Positions 5,313-5,330 of a stretch of 5,330 nt of DNA are shown here, one piece after another. A model generated the notes under the pieces. It did no database searches, was not told the origin of the DNA, and worked only from the letters and a program-made list of their open reading frames with translations. Numbering within the stretch: position 1 is the first letter of the stretch; each line of letters begins with the position of its first letter. Source of the DNA: Methanobacteriota archaeon (lineage in GTDB: Archaea > Halobacteriota > Methanosarcinia > Methanosarcinales > Methanoperedenaceae); contig JAHIHJ010000002.1 of assembly GCA_018899795.1 (NCBI GenBank), positions 1 to 5,330 of the forward strand. Direction: 5' to 3'. Both the position numbers and the translations under genes were made by a program.

Positions 5313-5330
5313 TCCCATGCAACCTCCCCA

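Noticed and set aside
5208..5318. Minus-strand frame of 36 codons starting at an ATG (5318-5316) with GGAGGT upstream
   Set aside because: The ribosome-site match is good, but the frame runs through the direct repeat and TATA region, is short and resembles nothing. It may be chance.

Overview
The window looks archaeal and most likely comes from the Methanosarcinales, for example a Methanoperedens-type ANME-2d relative. Three things support this. The large central protein ends in two copies of the S-layer domain known from Methanosarcina surface proteins. AT-rich TATA-like promoters and bare oligo-T terminators are used. The coding sequence is AT-rich and separated by AT-rich gaps. The lineage is an inference from protein families and was not tested by a search.

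Layout. Positions 22-453 encode a HepT-like (DUF86) RNase toxin whose usual MntA nucleotidyltransferase partner would lie just off the left edge. Positions 454-684 are non-coding and hold a short oligo-T terminator candidate, a perfect 10-bp inverted repeat inside a G-rich island of about 65% GC (flanks 22-28%), and a TATA-like promoter. Positions 685-4444 are a two-gene unit with a 22-nt gap: a VanZ-family membrane protein, then a 1092-residue protein that joins a winged helix-turn-helix, a five-helix DUF1616 membrane region, a probable beta-sandwich and two tandem S-layer domains. Positions 4445-4558 are regulatory: an oligo-T terminator, nested inverted repeats and a TATA box. Positions 4559-4921 encode a small zinc-ribbon protein that starts with TTG. 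Positions 4922-5330 hold no intact gene: a degraded polysaccharide-deacetylase remnant sits between two copies of a direct repeat of about 45 bp, followed by a TATA-like box and a small GC-rich hairpin at the edge.

How the parts fit. The VanZ-like and DUF1616/S-layer proteins probably form a cell-envelope module. The giant protein would be held in the membrane by its N-terminal helices and carry S-layer-type domains outside the cell. All 29 of its N-glycosylation sequons fall on segments predicted to be extracytoplasmic. Its cytoplasmic winged helix raises the possibility of a transmembrane regulator that senses the surface layer. The deacetylase remnant fits a neighbourhood once involved in surface polysaccharide. 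The most unusual items are the DUF1616/S-layer fusion, the repeat-flanked gene remnant and the unexplained hairpin/G-rich island.
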